This document shows, one piece after another, positions 1 to 15,100 of a stretch of 64,000 nucleotides of DNA (its first letter is position 1; each line of letters starts with the position of its first letter). The translations under genes and the position numbers were made by a program. The notes beneath the pieces are model-generated. The model made no database searches. It had not been told where the DNA came from and worked only from the letters and a program-made list of their open reading frames with translations. This DNA is from Aphidius gifuensis. Taxonomy: Eukaryota > Arthropoda > Insecta > Hymenoptera > Braconidae. The stretch lies in NCBI RefSeq assembly GCF_014905175.1, contig NC_057789.1, forward strand, positions 4,464,001 to 4,528,000, read 5' to 3'.

Positions 1-3000
1 TAAATATCAAAATTTATTTACAAACTTTCATTTAACGTTTATCTATTTCATTAACATCTGTTTATTTCGTTTTTTTTTTTCTCTTTATCTCTTCTACTTT
101 ATCTCTTCTATATATATATACATCCAAAAAATTCACATCAATAAAAATGATATACTTGCTAAACTATAAAGAATTTTTTTAATTATAAATTTTATTAAAC
201 TTCTAAATTTTTATTGCAATTTGTTCTATTTTATCCAGCAATTACAGTCGTTTTTTTTATTTTTATTTCTCATTTTGAATTATTTTTAATAATTCAATGT
301 CAACTTTAAAATACATTTGATGATAATAGTTTTAAAAATTTCTAGGTGTCTGGATTTTATGACGATGATACTATTTTTTAACACTAAAATTTTCTGAGAA
401 TAAAAGCTCTTTTTTTACTATTATTCTATTTTTATTTTTTTTGTTGAAAAAGTCTTTGCATTTTTTGTTATTTTTTTATTCTTAAATTTGAAGAGAGCAC
501 TCAGTAAAAATATATAAAAATTTCTTTGGTATTCACAAAGTCAGATATTGATAAAAATTGATATTGCATTTGGAAAAAATATATATTTGATGTTTGAATT
601 TTTATTATAAAATGATGAAAAATAAAATGTAAAACAGATATTTCATTAAAATAAAAAAATTGAAATACATAACAATTAATCAACGACAATACCAAAAAAA
701 AAATTAAAATTTATATATTAATTTAAAAAGAAAAAAAAGAAATTTTCCATCAGACGAAAACTCGTCTTGTGCTGGTTGCATATTTAATACGACACTATCA
801 AGTCATTCGCAAAAAAAAAAGACAACCTACCCAACATTGAGGGAACAGTTTCACAGTGTAAAAGAGTGAAATACATAGTTTAAAAAAAAAAAAAAGATAT
901 AAAAATGTATATATACCAAGAACAGCTCTATATATAACAGGAATCTTTAATTAAACCGTGTGGATTCAGGCAACTCCCTCTTGATGGTAGCCAAAATGAG
1001 ATTTTTGCATTTAGAAAATGACGAAAAAAATAAAAAAATTAAGAAATGAAAAAAAAAAATAATAATAAACAAATTTCATCACGATCTGTCCAACATTATT
1101 TGCATTATCGTAAATATTTTTATTTAATTTTTATTTTAAAAAATTGAGTCAATAAATAAATGTATATAAAATTAAATTAAATAAATTTTAATGAATTTGA
1201 TATTTTTTTTTTTTTATATTACAAAAAAAAGAAAAAATTGAAAAAATATATTTAACTTTCACTTGAATATATAATTGTTAAAATTTAATTTAAAAAATTA
1301 TTTGAATTTAATTATTTTAATTATCAATTAAAACATGATATAAATAAAGTAGAAAAATATTTTTTTTTTATTTTTCATTCTTTTATTATATACATTTTTT
1401 GTTTGATATTATTTACTATTATTTTTTTATGTGAAATTGCAATGTGTAACAGATGTTGAAAAATTTTTAACGAAAGTTTTTTCATTGACAAAATTGACAC
1501 TTCTCTCGTATATGATGAGTTGTAACAACTTTCCAGACAAACATATGCTGTATGCACCAATTTTTCTTCACGAAAAATATATATAAAAAATAATAATGAA
1601 ATCATAAGATTTTTAGCTATTGCCAGAGAACATTTTCCCCAAGTTTTTTTTTCACAAAAATAATCCATATAAATATATCTAGATTGACCGAAAAAAAAAC
1701 TGAATCATTTTGTAATTTGAGAGACACAAAGTTAGCATTAATTATACCATCGTGGCCAGTGAAAATATATAACGTATTAACATTTTTTTTTTTTGCTTTA
1801 ACACCAATACTTAAAATCAAGTGTTGGATAAATGCCAATTTAAATTATATCTGTGTGGTCACAAAACTATGACAACGACGAATGTAAAGTACAAAATTCA
1901 TTTATTCAAAAAACAAACTTGCTATTATTAAATGCACTTGATTCACACTTCCGTAACAAACTTAACATGCATCAGTACCATCAAATTGTCCATTAACTTC
2001 ATAAACATTTATCTCTTATTTATTTTATTTTTAACTTTTATTTTATTCATCAATATAAATTAATAATTTTGTAATATATTTTAAACTTGTAAATTATTTA
2101 ACTGATGATGGATTCATAAAAAAAAATTATCAAAAAACAAAATGATTATCCGTGACTCAATTTGCTTGAATGAAATATTACGTTTCAACAATTAATTAAC
2201 ACCTTTGTTATTGCAAATAATAGAAAATAAAAAATATTAAATTTAAATAATCAAAATCCAGTTGGTTTATTAATTTCTTTTTTTTTTTTTTGATTGTTAT
2301 TATATACTGTGGATATATTTATAAATATCCAACACCCACCTATTTAATCATGTTGTGTGTGAAAGTCTTTCATGAGCAAATTGAACTTTAGCCTGTACTT
2401 AACTGCGCTAGTTTGTAAACTACATTTTATCGTTAAAATGCACTTAAATAATCAACAAAACTTTATGTTTAATCAATAGACTAATTGATTGTTTATGAAT
2501 TTTCATATTAAAATTAACTTTTAAGTTTGTATTTATATATCAATCACTTGTCTCTATTAATGCTTTTATTTTTTTTGAATTTTTAAAAACCACTTTAAAT
2601 TTATATTTGAAAATTAGGACAATCAAAAATTTCATTTAGTAATGTGTAAATTTATCATAAGTAAAGATAAATTATTATTAAATTATTATTTTTCGGGGAT
2701 AAATCTTTTTTATTTCTTATGGAAAGTAATATTTTTTTTTTTATTTTTTTTTTTTCATAATAAATTTATAAATCACATTGTGAAATGTTTTGGAAGAATC
2801 TCTGTGTCCTTTTATCTGGTATTCCATCTAACGTGTGCTTGGAATTTCAATTTGATCAACAAATGTAAACTCATTGCATTCCTATTGTATTTATATAATA
2901 AAATAAATTAAATTCATTTTTAAATAATTATTTATTATTGTTATTGAGAAAGGTGATTGACTGAAAAACAATTTGTATGATGGGCTAGTGTCAAGTAATA

Positions 3001-3483
3001 TAAAAAATTTAATTTCCATCTAATTTTACTATTTATTTATTTATTTTTTTACTTTTATTTATTTATTTGTATATATTTTATCGGTATCAATTGTTAAATA
3101 AAAATTGTATGAAATATAAATTCATGTAAATATAATATTGCGTGCAAAAAAATATATAAAGACAACATAAAAATATAATTTTTATTATTTCAATTCGATA
3201 CGAGTTTCCAGTTGAACGATCAAAGTGATACAAATTTTATATAAATAAACATTACTGATAATTGAAAAATCTCAGTCGACAATTTCCTCTCTTTTTTTTT
3301 TCAACATATATGCTTTTATTTCATTTAAAAAATTTTTTAATAATCAAAATTAAAAAAAGCAACTGTCTATTTATTTATTCATGTATATTTATTTGAGTTT
3401 CTAGTCTAGTAAAATTGAAATTCATATATAATATTATACCTTGGTCATTTAAATAGTAAAAAATAAAGCAAGTTATTCTGTAA

Positions 3484-3507
3484 ATATTACTTTTATAAAA
3501 GTAATAT
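3484..3507. repeat. Perfect 24-bp palindrome
   Basis: Symmetric about 3495/3496, with half-site ATATTACTTTTA. It is in non-coding sequence, with no neighbouring feature. Confidence 0.6.
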
Positions 3508-6500
3508 GAATTTATTTTATCAATGAGATCATTGAAAGGCGTAAGACAACAGTCAAATTCATTAAAGCAAATTTATAACAATTCAATGTTAATTCTTGAA
3601 ATAAATAAATTGACATTTAACAACTAAAAAATTATAGCTAATTTAAATCATTGGTGTAATGCATTTAAAGTAGAAAGTTGATTATTTTTTTATGTTTTCA
3701 TTGTCAGTTCATTAATGTCACTCAATGATCCAGTGTATAAGTCAACAATTATTTTAACAACATTTTATCTGAGACTATTTATTACCTGACAAGTTGAAGA
3801 ATGAATTGAGAGAGAATGGCATCAAGCCCAAAATTAAATTCTTACCTATCAACAATCACAAATAATTTTTTTTATATTCCAATCATCATGCGGCAAAACA
3901 ATTTATCAACATCAAAATGCATAAGATAAATATTTGCACAATAAATTATTCAAAAATAATTATTCTAATTTGTAAAATAACAAAATTATTAGTCACTTAT
4001 AAATTTTAATAATTATATTATAATCAAGTACACTTTTTGTCATTCAATTATCCAAACTCCCACATTCTATGATCATTAATTTTCCATAATAATTATAACA
4101 ATTTTAATTGGATCCTCAAAAACAGCCTGTCTCAACCACATCAACATTATCAACTTTTGTCTTTAAATGTTAATTATAATAATTCAATAAATTATTTAGA
4201 CAAAATTTTAAACAACTTTTAAACTTACCATTTAGAATAATTTTAAAAAAAATACATCATAAATTTTTTGCAATGATAAAAATTATTTGTATAATTTTAT
4301 CAAAACATGTAAATGAATATTATTTTATTAAACTTGAAATATTAATTATACAATGTAATTAAAAAGTTAAAAAATAATTAAATGAAAATTTGAAAAAAAA
4401 AATATAATAATTCAAAAGTTTTTTAGTTATATAACTTTTTAAAAAAGAGGCGTTAAATTTTAACCCAAATAGATAAATGTTAGATACACATATATTCATA
4501 TGGTAAAGTATGCTAATACCAAGTTGCTGACATGTTGATAGCAACCACAAGGAAACACAAACACTCATTTTATATCAACTATTTTATTATTATTTAATTA
4601 TTATTATGATTTTATTTATTTATTTATATAACAAGCTAGATTTGAAGAAAGAATTAACTATCTCTCCCTTGGATAATATCTTCCTTCGTTTTTTTTTATT
4701 TTTTTTTTTTTCTAATCGTGATTAAATTTATTGGGGAATGACACAATCCTTGAAGATTGTCATTCAGACTTGATGCTGTAAAACCAAGACAATTTAGATT
4801 TGCGTTCTTACATATATGTGTGTGTGTGTTGGTCTATGTGTTTTATTCTGTCTATTGATTTTTGGTTGAAGCAACAGTATCGACTTCCATAGGATCCTTT
4901 GAAATTTGAGTTAATAATTTAACAACATTGTTTTATATCCTCAAAAATAATAATAATACTATTGTAATGAATTTTTTTTTTTCCAATTTGTCAAAAAATG
5001 TAATTAAACAAGTATTTTTGTCATTTTTTATTTCTCTTTTATGTTCATTTGATACGTGTCACTTGAATATATCCAAAAATATAAATAAATTAAATGTCAA
5101 ATGAAAACAAAATATCAAAAAAATTATTATTAATAATAAACATAGTATATTGTAATTTTTTTTTTTATACAGTTAGTGTATTATAAAAAATGCTGTAATA
5201 AAATTGTCGACAAATATAAGAATCTAAATTTAAAATAAATATTCTTCGGAAAAGTTAAAAGACAAATTTCGATCAGTTATAGATGAGATGAGAAAAATCA
5301 GTTTTATAATTATGGAGTCTTAATTATTCATTTCCATAACAAACTGTTTTCAATGTAAACTGTGACTATTTAACTCAAAGCCATTTTATTATTTTTATTA
5401 TTTTATTTATCTATTTATTACAACAAAATTAATCGTTTCTAGTATTTTCTGCGTCATGAACCTACCAATTGGTATTTACACAAAAATATCCCACGGAATA
5501 AATCGTTTTTTTTACCATTGAACCGTCAACGGCATTCACTGAAAGACTTCTTGCCGATAATAATAAACTATAATTTTTTTTTTTTACTATTATTATTCTT
5601 TGTTCTCATCGTTTCAATTATTCTTCCAATTTGTTTTGACCCATCACGTTTATTTAACTTTTTTTTTTATCATTGATAGTCTATAAAATAAAAAATAGTT
5701 TTTTTTTTTTTTATAAATTTTAATTCTTTAACAATAACGTCATTTTGTTATTCATTTATAGAAATATATTTTTAAATAATTCATCATCAGTTTATGTATA
5801 TATTCATCTATATAAACACTTGTAAAAAAATTTTTTTTTTTAAATAATATAATCATGAATTATTATTCATTTTTTAGATACGTATTTTCGAGCAATTAAA
5901 AATCAGTTTTTATTCTTGTATAGAAAAATGTAATCATAAAATTCACTCATAGCTAGAAAATATAAATTCAAAATAATATATAAAACAATACAAATAGAAA
6001 GTTAAAAAAAATTTACGGAAATGAAAACGGTCACCTGGCTATTTGCATGAGAATGCTAGTTATGGCAGAACGCATTCTGATTACGTAAATAGAGTACACT
6101 AGACAAAAAAAAAATAAACTACTTTCACAATAAAAGCTTCGAAATATTTTGTCAATTTATGGATTTTTTATTTTTTTACTTACGTTTTATTTAATTTTAT
6201 CTGAAAAATAAGGTTCTTTTTTTTTATAAAAGGATATGATATAATAATGTGGTAAATGTTGACCTGGGTAAATATAATTTTTAAAATAAAAAAAAATAAA
6301 ATATGAAATGTAGCAATTGAGTTTATGAGAATAACGAAATGTATATAAAATAATGTTGTGATGAATTTTACTGAGTTTTATGATGTCCGGGGTCAAGGAT
6401 AAAAAGATACGTGAAATTTCAAGTAGATTTATGAAAAATTATTATATCCATTTAAATAAACTGGTCAATTTAACTAATACACTGTGAATAATAAATAACA

Positions 6501-7449
6501 TTATGTATAAAATAAAGAAATATTATTGAAAATTAATATGTTACTGTTTTGTGAGCTGGATGAAAATTTTTGGCATGACTTGACAATTTATTTGTGTGAT
6601 TTACGAGATTGACGATTAATCATAGTTACTAAAATCTGGCTTTGACTGGAGTTGCAAATTGTCGAAAAAATTGTACAATAAAAAAAATGTATATACATTT
6701 AAGGATGTATATAAAATATATCTTACAAAGTATGATTCAGACATTAACGATTGAGAAATAAAAAAATTGATATACTCTTTTTTTTTAAAATCACATTTAC
6801 ATATTAAATTGATTTTTTTTTTGTATATAATTTAAATTTAAGTGTAGTGAGGAAAGAAAAATTTATTGATGAGTTATTGAGACGATTTATTGATGAGTTA
6901 TAGAATTTTACGTCAATAATATTATGACAGTTTGATAGTAGCTGTCTATATTCAACAAAAGTGAATATAGAATGAACACGATAAAATTATGGCAAATTGA
7001 TCCTCATCTAAAAATACAAGCAAAAGTCATTTGAAAAAAAAATTACCCTTATCAATCCACCTTTCAATTTTAAATCAACTACATTTTATAAATTTTTCTT
7101 TTCAAATTTACTTGAAGAAGAAGAAAATTTACTTAAGAATTTACTCAAAAATAAAAAAAATATACAATAATATAACTTTTAAATTAAAAAAAAAAAAAAA
7201 AAAACTATTAAATTTACAAAAAAAGTTAATAAATTCTCAACAAATTCATTAATTAAAAAATAATAATAACAAAATAATCTTTAAAAATATAAAAATAAAT
7301 CTGAAACTTGGCCCTAAAATAAAATGAAAATTTAATTCCAAAAGCTTTGAATTTAGTATATATAATATAAGTATATAAAAAATAAAAAGACAGAATAAAA
7401 TAAGGGAGAAAACGATGAAGAAAAAAAAAAAAGAAAAAATGTAGCTCAA

Positions 7450-7595
7450 GTAATTCTTTGATGGCTAAGATTTTCTATAGTGGGGGTAAAATAAAATGAG
7501 GGGTTGGTTAGTGAGGGCAATGGAAGTTAAGGGGGTTGCTTGAAATGAGTAGGTGAACTACAACCCCCCGCAAAGAATTACCGCTGCTCTTAGCC
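7450..7595. other. Structured inverted-repeat element in the GPCR upstream/intron region
   Basis: This is a GC-richer island in otherwise AT-only sequence. Three pairs of inverted repeats are visible: GTAATTCTTTG (7450-7460) with CAAAGAATTAC (7571-7581), GGGGGTTG (7531-7538) with CAACCCCC (7561-7568), and GGCTAAGA (7463-7470) with TCTTAGCC (7588-7595). The first two nest as a long-range stem with an inner hairpin. The third crosses the first in pseudoknot order. No open frame or RNA family is recognised. It may be a structured RNA, a conserved regulatory element or the remains of a small mobile element. Confidence 0.4.
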
Positions 7596-8888
7596 TATAC
7601 GTGTCCGAGCATTAAATGTTGACCAACGTAAATTATATATATATATATTTAGAGCTTTATTCTACACCACAACCAATTTTTTTTAACCTTCGTAGAAGGA
7701 AATATATAATAATACAATAAAGGCATGCACGCGGCCGCAACTTTTCTTGCTGATATTCGAGGACTTTCTATTTTATTTTATTCTTTTTTCTTATTTTTTT
7801 TTTATTTAAGTTCGAGGACTTTTATTATTATATTTATCTAGGATAAAATAAAATACCACGAGACTAATGAAATGATGATTGTCGAGACGCAAAAAATAAA
7901 AAAAATTTTATATTTTTATATTTTATATTTTAATCAACTGTAAATGAATTTTTAATTTTTACAATTAATTATTATTTTTTTGTGTTTAAATTTAATGAAG
8001 CTTTGAAAATATTTATTTTAGACTTTATTTATTTTTCTATTTATTTATATTGATTTGAAATAAATTTTTTTTTGTTGACTTGTATATAGTTTTTTTATTT
8101 TATTTGAGGTCAAGATTATTGAAGGAGAAAAAAATGTAGTAAAATGTTTATATCATTTGATTGTGTATATGTTGGTTAATGACAAAACTTTATTTTCAGT
8201 TATAAAAATAAGATATATCAAAAACTGATAGTAGAAAGTAGACACAAACTGGTTTTCCGAAAAATTAAAAATATAAAACAAAAAAATTGTCTGAAATATG
8301 AGATAGAGTCTTCCGGGCTTAAATTTTTATATTTTAAATAGATTAAGTAAAAAAATTCATGAAAATAATAAAGATTATAAAAAAAACAATAATATAAATT
8401 ATTATTTTTTTTATTTCATTTTGTAATTTAATATTTTTAAGTAAATTTTTTTTTATTCGTGTAATAAGTAAAGAGAAATCTTGATATTTTCAATTTTTTA
8501 TATTTTATGACAATCCCAATTTCTGAGTTACTATATAGAGAGAAAAACAACCCTCTAAAGATTTCTTTTTTTCATTTTATTTATTTTCTTATTTAAAAAA
8601 CAAAAAAACAAAAAAATTTTATTTTCTACTGACGATTTTTGTATATTTTATTTATTCACATAATTTATTTCAAAGTTTAAATAATATTTTTTTATATATG
8701 TATTCACCAATAGAAATCAATTTTCTAGGAAATATTTTTCATAAAAATTTGAATCAAAAAGCTCTGAATTCAAATTAATGACACTAAATTATTTTTTATT
8801 TTTGTTATCTAATTTAATTTTTCCGAGTTTATAAATTACACCAATCATGTACAGTGATTAAAATAAATTTGCCAGAGTTTTTATTTTC

Positions 8889-8914
8889 TTTTTATCATAA
8901 ATTTATGATAAAAA
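8889..8914. repeat. Perfect 26-bp palindrome
   Basis: The sequence is symmetric about 8901/8902, with half-site TTTTTATCATAAA. It is A/T-rich and about 190 bases upstream of the GPCR exon acceptor. It may be a cruciform or dyad site, or arise from composition. Confidence 0.6.
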
Positions 8915-9101
8915 ATTTTTTATCATTATAAAGACGACACTTTGAGTTAGCTAAAAATAAAATAATGAATAAAGAAACACGGAAGAAATGTATAACATAT
9001 AAATTATAATGAAGAAAAAAAAATTAAATGATAAAAAATATATATTAAATTTTTATCTTTATCATATTGTATTTATTATGGTTTTTTTTTTTATTTTTCA
9101 G

Positions 9102-12100
9102 GTAAGGCTGTGCCATTTGTAGAGTTAACTGTAGCTCACGCATCTGTATTGACAATATTGGCAATAAGTTTTGAACGATACTACGCAATTTGTGAGCCAC
9201 TGAGAGCTGGGTAATTTATTTTTCATTAATTTTATTCCTTAATCAATAATTTCTAACTCCATAAAAATTATTAAATAAATTTTTTTCTATTGTTACAGAT
9301 ATATTTGCACAAAAGCAAGAGCAACATTTCTCTGTTTCCTTGCATGGATCCTGGCTGCAATTTGTACAAGGTAAAAAAACAATTAAAAAATTATTATTTA
9401 CTCTTTAAATTTAATTTATTTTTACAAAACTAATGTCTCCAATATTTATTACTAAATATATAAATCTAAATTAAAATACTTGTGATTGAATAAAGATTTT
9501 AAAAAAGTCACAAGTATAAATTAAAATTTTTTATATTTCGTTATTAAACAGTTAAAATTGATTAAACAATTCAAGAATTTAAATTATTATTTTATTCAGT
9601 GTTTAGTCTTGATAATAAATTAGATGTTGTCTATTTAGCAATTTTTTTTTTTATTTTTATCTTACATCAAAACGAATTCCAGTGTCGTAACTCGTCTTTG
9701 TCAACTCCTTTACAAACCAACGTGATAGACATTTCTATGGGACAAAAAAAAAAAAATGAAAAAACAATATCGTCACATAGACCCTTGTGAACACTGAACA
9801 GTCTGCCAAGACTAAATAACCACACTCTTTCGATCTTCGACCCAGATCCCAAAATGTCTGACTTTAAATTTACAACAACTATTTTTTTTCCAATATTTTT
9901 TTTCATCTATGTCTTATTTTTTTTCTACTTAATTCAATTTTTTTTTTTTTTCCTTTTATTTATCTAGTTTATTCATTTTTTTTTTTTTGTTTCATTTTAA
10001 TTTACTTTTATTATTTTTATTTTTTTTAATATTGAAATTAAACGTGCCACGTGTGTTTTCAGAACAAACAAACAAATATTAATTAATTTATTAATAAATA
10101 CAATGTATATCATTTACATAAACATTTTGGACATTTTATTAAAAATTAATTGTTAATTTTTAATTGAAAAAAAAAACTTCAATAAATAAATACAGGGAAA
10201 TTTTTATAATTAAAAAATCAATGACTGTGATTGATAGTAGAATAAATATTTCAACCACAATGAATTTCCGGATAAAGTAATTGTCTATATTAAAATATTT
10301 CTAGAAATTTATTTAATAATAAATATTTACTCTCAATTGATTATCGACAATATTAATATTGAATATTAATTTACAGAAAAAATATTTAATTCCACTTCAA
10401 ATGGTTATATATTTCCTCGAATCGCTTCATTAATTTTCTCTCTCTCTCAATTTTATCAAATATATTTACATATAAAATAATATTAACCAAATAATAAAAA
10501 AAAACATGTGTAAATAAGCATTTTTCTACATTAACAAACAAATAAAGTGAACAGCTCTCCACATAAAATTTATTATCACATACTTTTTTTGTTTTTATTT
10601 ATCTGTGGACAATCAATGCAAGTACCATTCTGAATTCGTCTCAATTATCACTGACAGGGACTTATAGCTTCATGATACAAAAATACATATATACTGGAAA
10701 ATACCAGGTTGCCTAGACTCCAATTTATTTACTGATGCACATGAAATAGGCCAACACTGAACACATACATGCACATACTCAATATCTACTTTTAAATTTA
10801 CATTTTAAAAAGAGAAAAAAAATTATTTATAAATTCAATTATTTTTCTTTACAACTGTATTTAAATTTTGCAACTAATAAATCAATATTCTGATGAAAAA
10901 AAAAATAGATAAAGTTTTAAATTAAAACTGAAAATTTAAAATTGAAAAATAAATTTTTTAATAATACTTTTTGATAATTAAAAAATTGAAAATTAAAATT
11001 CTAGGTTTTTTTTAATATGACTATAATCAATAATAAATTAAATACTAAAAATAGTTTATTATTGCATGAATTTAGTTTTTTAATTGACTTAAAATGAAAC
11101 TGCTAATTTGGATTATGTAGAAAATGTAAATTTAAAGCTATTATAATTTATAATTTAATAAACTAAAACATGGAATTTAATTGTTGAATATTAAGTGTTC
11201 AATTTCATAACAAATATGTGATGAATTAAATGATAAATTTGAAACATATCAATATTGATTTGATGAAAATTGCACTTAGTTACAAACAGCTGTAATTTAG
11301 CAGAGCATGTATAAACATGATGCTTTGAATGTACCTCTATTATCTCCACAATCCATTAGCTTGAAAGTCCGCCCACAAATCTGAATTCAAAGTTGCCTTT
11401 TTTTTTTTTTTTTTATATTTTTACATTTTATTTTGCATGATGAACTGTGTCAACAAGTTCTTAGGGATATACTTCAATTACGATAAAATTTCTTCAAAGC
11501 TCGAGAAATTAAATAAAAATGTTTAAAAAACAAAAAATATTCAAATTAAATTATAAAAGCTTTTGTGGCTATGCTCAAAAAAAAATTCAAGCTCGTTTAT
11601 AAAATAAGTTTTTTTTTTTTTTACAACATTAGCATAATAATATACCAAAGATGTTGTAAAAAAAATAATTTTTTTTTATCATAAAATTATTAAACATTAG
11701 GATAATTACTAGAATAAAAAATTTGAGATAATTAAAAATATTTTTTAATCAATAAAAATCAATTATAATGTTAAAAAAAAATTTTTTTAATTCAAATAAA
11801 AGAATAGCTTTTCATCTAAAAATAAAAACAAATTATATTGTTTTTGATTTTTTTTTTTTTCATTTGAAAGCAATGATATTTGACCACTAAAAACAAATCG
11901 ATTGTCAAGTTAAAAGGATGACAAGTATCCAGCATCAAAATAATATTATTTTCGTTGACAAATACAATCACAATAATTTCAAAAAAAAAATCAAGTTTTA
12001 TATTTTTATTTAAACCGATAAATATAAATTCAAAAAAACTACAATATTAATTTAAAATTATACAATTGTTTTCATTGAATATAAAAATTATTTCTCCAAT

Positions 12101-15100
12101 TAGTTGGTAAATTTATTTATCATTTTGCTAAAAATTGTGTATTTTCGTTTGTATTTAGCAAAAAGAAAAAAAAAAAATCAGAAGACAGATGTTGAATTTC
12201 CGTTCAGCTTGTTTCCTTCCTTTTTGTTCTTTATTTATTTTATTTTCTATTTCCTCAGGGTATACATTCTATTTATCATCAAACTCGTAAATAGATTTCC
12301 ATGAGAAGCTTATTATCACCAAATTTTGGATTTATTTACACCATAATTTTATCAACATTTTCATTTAGCCCTATATTATTTTGACTATTTTCTCAATGCA
12401 TGACTTGGAAATTTATTTACAAAAATTCAATGTTACATGCTTTATTGTCCCTCACATGTTTCACCTCTGTATGACGACGACAACAACAACAACCAAAACC
12501 CTTCGGTAATATATATTTTTTTTTTGTTTTTTTCATCATAAAGACATGCTTTTTTTTTTTTCTTTTATCATGAAGACTTGAACAATACTGTTGTGTATGT
12601 TTGTGGCTATATAGTTGTAAAAAAAAAGGGAAAAAAATTGTACGACGAAGGGGCCAGCGATAAGATCACAGAAGGGTGGAAACCATTCTATCAAGAAATA
12701 GAAAAATTGGAAGGACTAAAAAAATCCCTGGGGTGATATGTTGCATGAGAAATGTCATAAAATAATGTCCAAACGATAAAATGCCATCAAACCACAAAAA
12801 AAAAAAAAACCTCAAGTATTTTACCTTTTAAAAATTCTTCAAAAATATTTTTCAAATTATTTATATAATTTTTTTAGAATGAGTTTAATTAGTCGTTCAT
12901 TTTCATCAATAGTTTTTAAAAAAAAAATAATAAAACAAGTTAAAAAAAGTTGTAAAGTAAATGAAGCACATGAAAAACCTGCACTGTAAAAAATAAAAAC
13001 GAAAAAAATAATTCATTGTCATGAAAATACTCAAACTCTTCTCGGAGCTATAAGAAAACCTATAAAAATTTATAAAACTTTTAAAAATGATTTTATTTCA
13101 ATATTTATACTCCAACTTATTTCCGCTTGAATAAATGTATTTAATGAAATTTATCTGCTATTTTTTAATAAGAAAAAAAAAACATTGAATTGTTTATAAA
13201 GAAAGAAAAAAATAAAGTCAATTCAAAGCGAACAAGTATTAAAGTTGAGAGGGTGAAAAAAGAAATTTAAAAATAACTATACTTTTATGTCAATTTTTTT
13301 TTTCCTTTCAATAGCTTTTTTTAAACTTACTTGTCAATTTAAAAAAAAAAAAAAATGACCATATGTTTGATACAATATCATACTGGCAATCTTATTTTTC
13401 TGGAAAATACAATTTTTACGTGCGTATTGCTTTGGTTATCTCATACAAGAGACATTCACCTTCAAAAAAATATACAACACCCTTAGGCACGATACATTTG
13501 ACACCACACACACAGACATAAAAAAAACTTTAAAAAAAAAAAAAAAAGTAAATGGTCCTTTGAAATACAACACTTTATTACTCACCTGTGTAAAAAAAGA
13601 AAAATCTTAATTTTTTCTTCTTTTTTCTTGGAGAAGAACAAACAGCTTTTAAGAATTTATATTTTTTATTTGTTTTAGTGGTAATTTACCCTGTCCTCTC
13701 AACCAGTACATTTGTCCAAGAATTTTATTTTATTTTGTCTCTTTGTTTTTGTTTAACAACAAAAAAATTTATCCGAAGTGATTCAACACACATACATATA
13801 ACCCGGAAAATAGCACTTTCGCTTTTAACGTCTTCAATTCCAGAGACGATACTTTGTTTAACCAAAACTGCAGCACTATTGTACAATGGAAGACATTGAG
13901 GAAAAAGAGATTGTCTTGCTGATTTTTATTTTCTTACCTTTTGTGATAATTGGTATTGACAATGTTTTGATTTTTTTTTTCATCATTTATTGTCATTGAA
14001 ATTCAAGCAGAGTGTTCTATTTCATATAAGGTCATGAACTTTAGATAGTAGATACTTTTAGGGCTCAATACAGTAAAGCAACAAATTTATATGTTTCAGT
14101 TGGAAAAATTCATTCTTGTCTGACTCAACATTAAAGACGATAAACTGTTTGCTTACCTCATCCTTTTTATATCACTCTTTTTTTTCTTTCCTTTATTCTA
14201 TTTTACACCTTTTATATTTATTTTTGGACTTGAATTGAATCCTCTATAGATTTACACACAGTATAACAATATACTTATTATTTATATAAATAAAAAAACA
14301 ACATTTAAACCCATTGATAAAAGATTTATTTTATATATTTTTATTGCAAATATGATAGAGTATATATATTTTTAAAAATTAGGTTAACTCTTACTCAGGA
14401 AAAAACCAGTGAAAGCTTTCGATGATGATCCGAGCTTTTTTCTGTATTTTTTTCTTCATATGATTTAAAAAATTCAAAGACATAATCAAATTGAAAAAAA
14501 ACAACTGTATTTTTTACATACTACTCTATATTTTTCATCAAATTTTTTAAATTATATTAATTTAAATATTTTATAAATAATAATTTCATTTGCATATATT
14601 TTTATTTAGCTTTATTTGATTTTTCGAAAAATTTAATTAGTTTTTTTATTTTTATTGTTGTTTATTTTTATTTATAAAATTTGGTTGGTTGCAATTTTAA
14701 TAATTTGTTTATTGTGTTAAATAAATAGCTCATATTTTTATTATCAAAAACATTTGACATTTTATTTTTTTGCATTCACATTGACACGGTATAAACAAAC
14801 ATAAAATATATTTCATAAAATTCATAAATATACACATTAAATTATTCAACTTGTATATACCTATTTTTTATATTTCATTTTGATATAAAATAAAATTATT
14901 TCAATGTTTTAAATAAAATAAAAGACAATAATAATCGAAATTATTATTACTCAAATTATTGAACTGCAGCCAGACAAATGCTTGATAAAAAACAATTAAA
15001 AAATTATTAAAAAAAGAAGAGAAAAAAACAAAAAAAAAAATTTTGGTTGATTGCAGTCCAATGATCTGGGTATCGGAGTATGGAAAAATGGGTATAAATT

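Larger units (their letters stand above)
1..9101. other. AT-rich non-coding stretch upstream of the GPCR exons
   Basis: I see no convincing exon here. The stretch is dominated by A/T runs. Because the GPCR exon at 9102 opens in TM3 and needs one base from an upstream exon, part of this stretch is probably the preceding intron, with the exons for TM1-TM2 further left. Islands of higher complexity lie near 741-1000, 4741-4900, 5441-5560 and 7441-7640. The last carries inverted repeats and is listed separately. A perfect 24-bp palindrome lies at 3484-3507 and a 26-bp one at 8889-8914. Confidence 0.6.

Noticed and set aside
960..990. Plus-strand words reading GNSLLM, like TM1 of a GPCR
   Set aside because: The frame is closed just upstream and soon runs into Lys/Asn-rich non-coding sequence. 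No hydrophobic helix surrounds it.
7450..7595. Terminal inverted repeats of a MITE transposon
   Set aside because: The repeats are short, lie in crossing order and have no clear target-site duplication, so I list the element as structured but do not call it a mobile element.
9667..9906. 79-codon minus-strand open frame in the GPCR intron
   Set aside because: No splice context or homology. It includes poly-Phe coded by a poly-A run.
13678..13899. Open stretch after a TTTTAG acceptor in the GPCR intron, in the correct phase (Ser-Gly...)
   Set aside because: The phase-matched frame stops after about 34 codons and shows no TM5 or loop-2 similarity to exons A and B.
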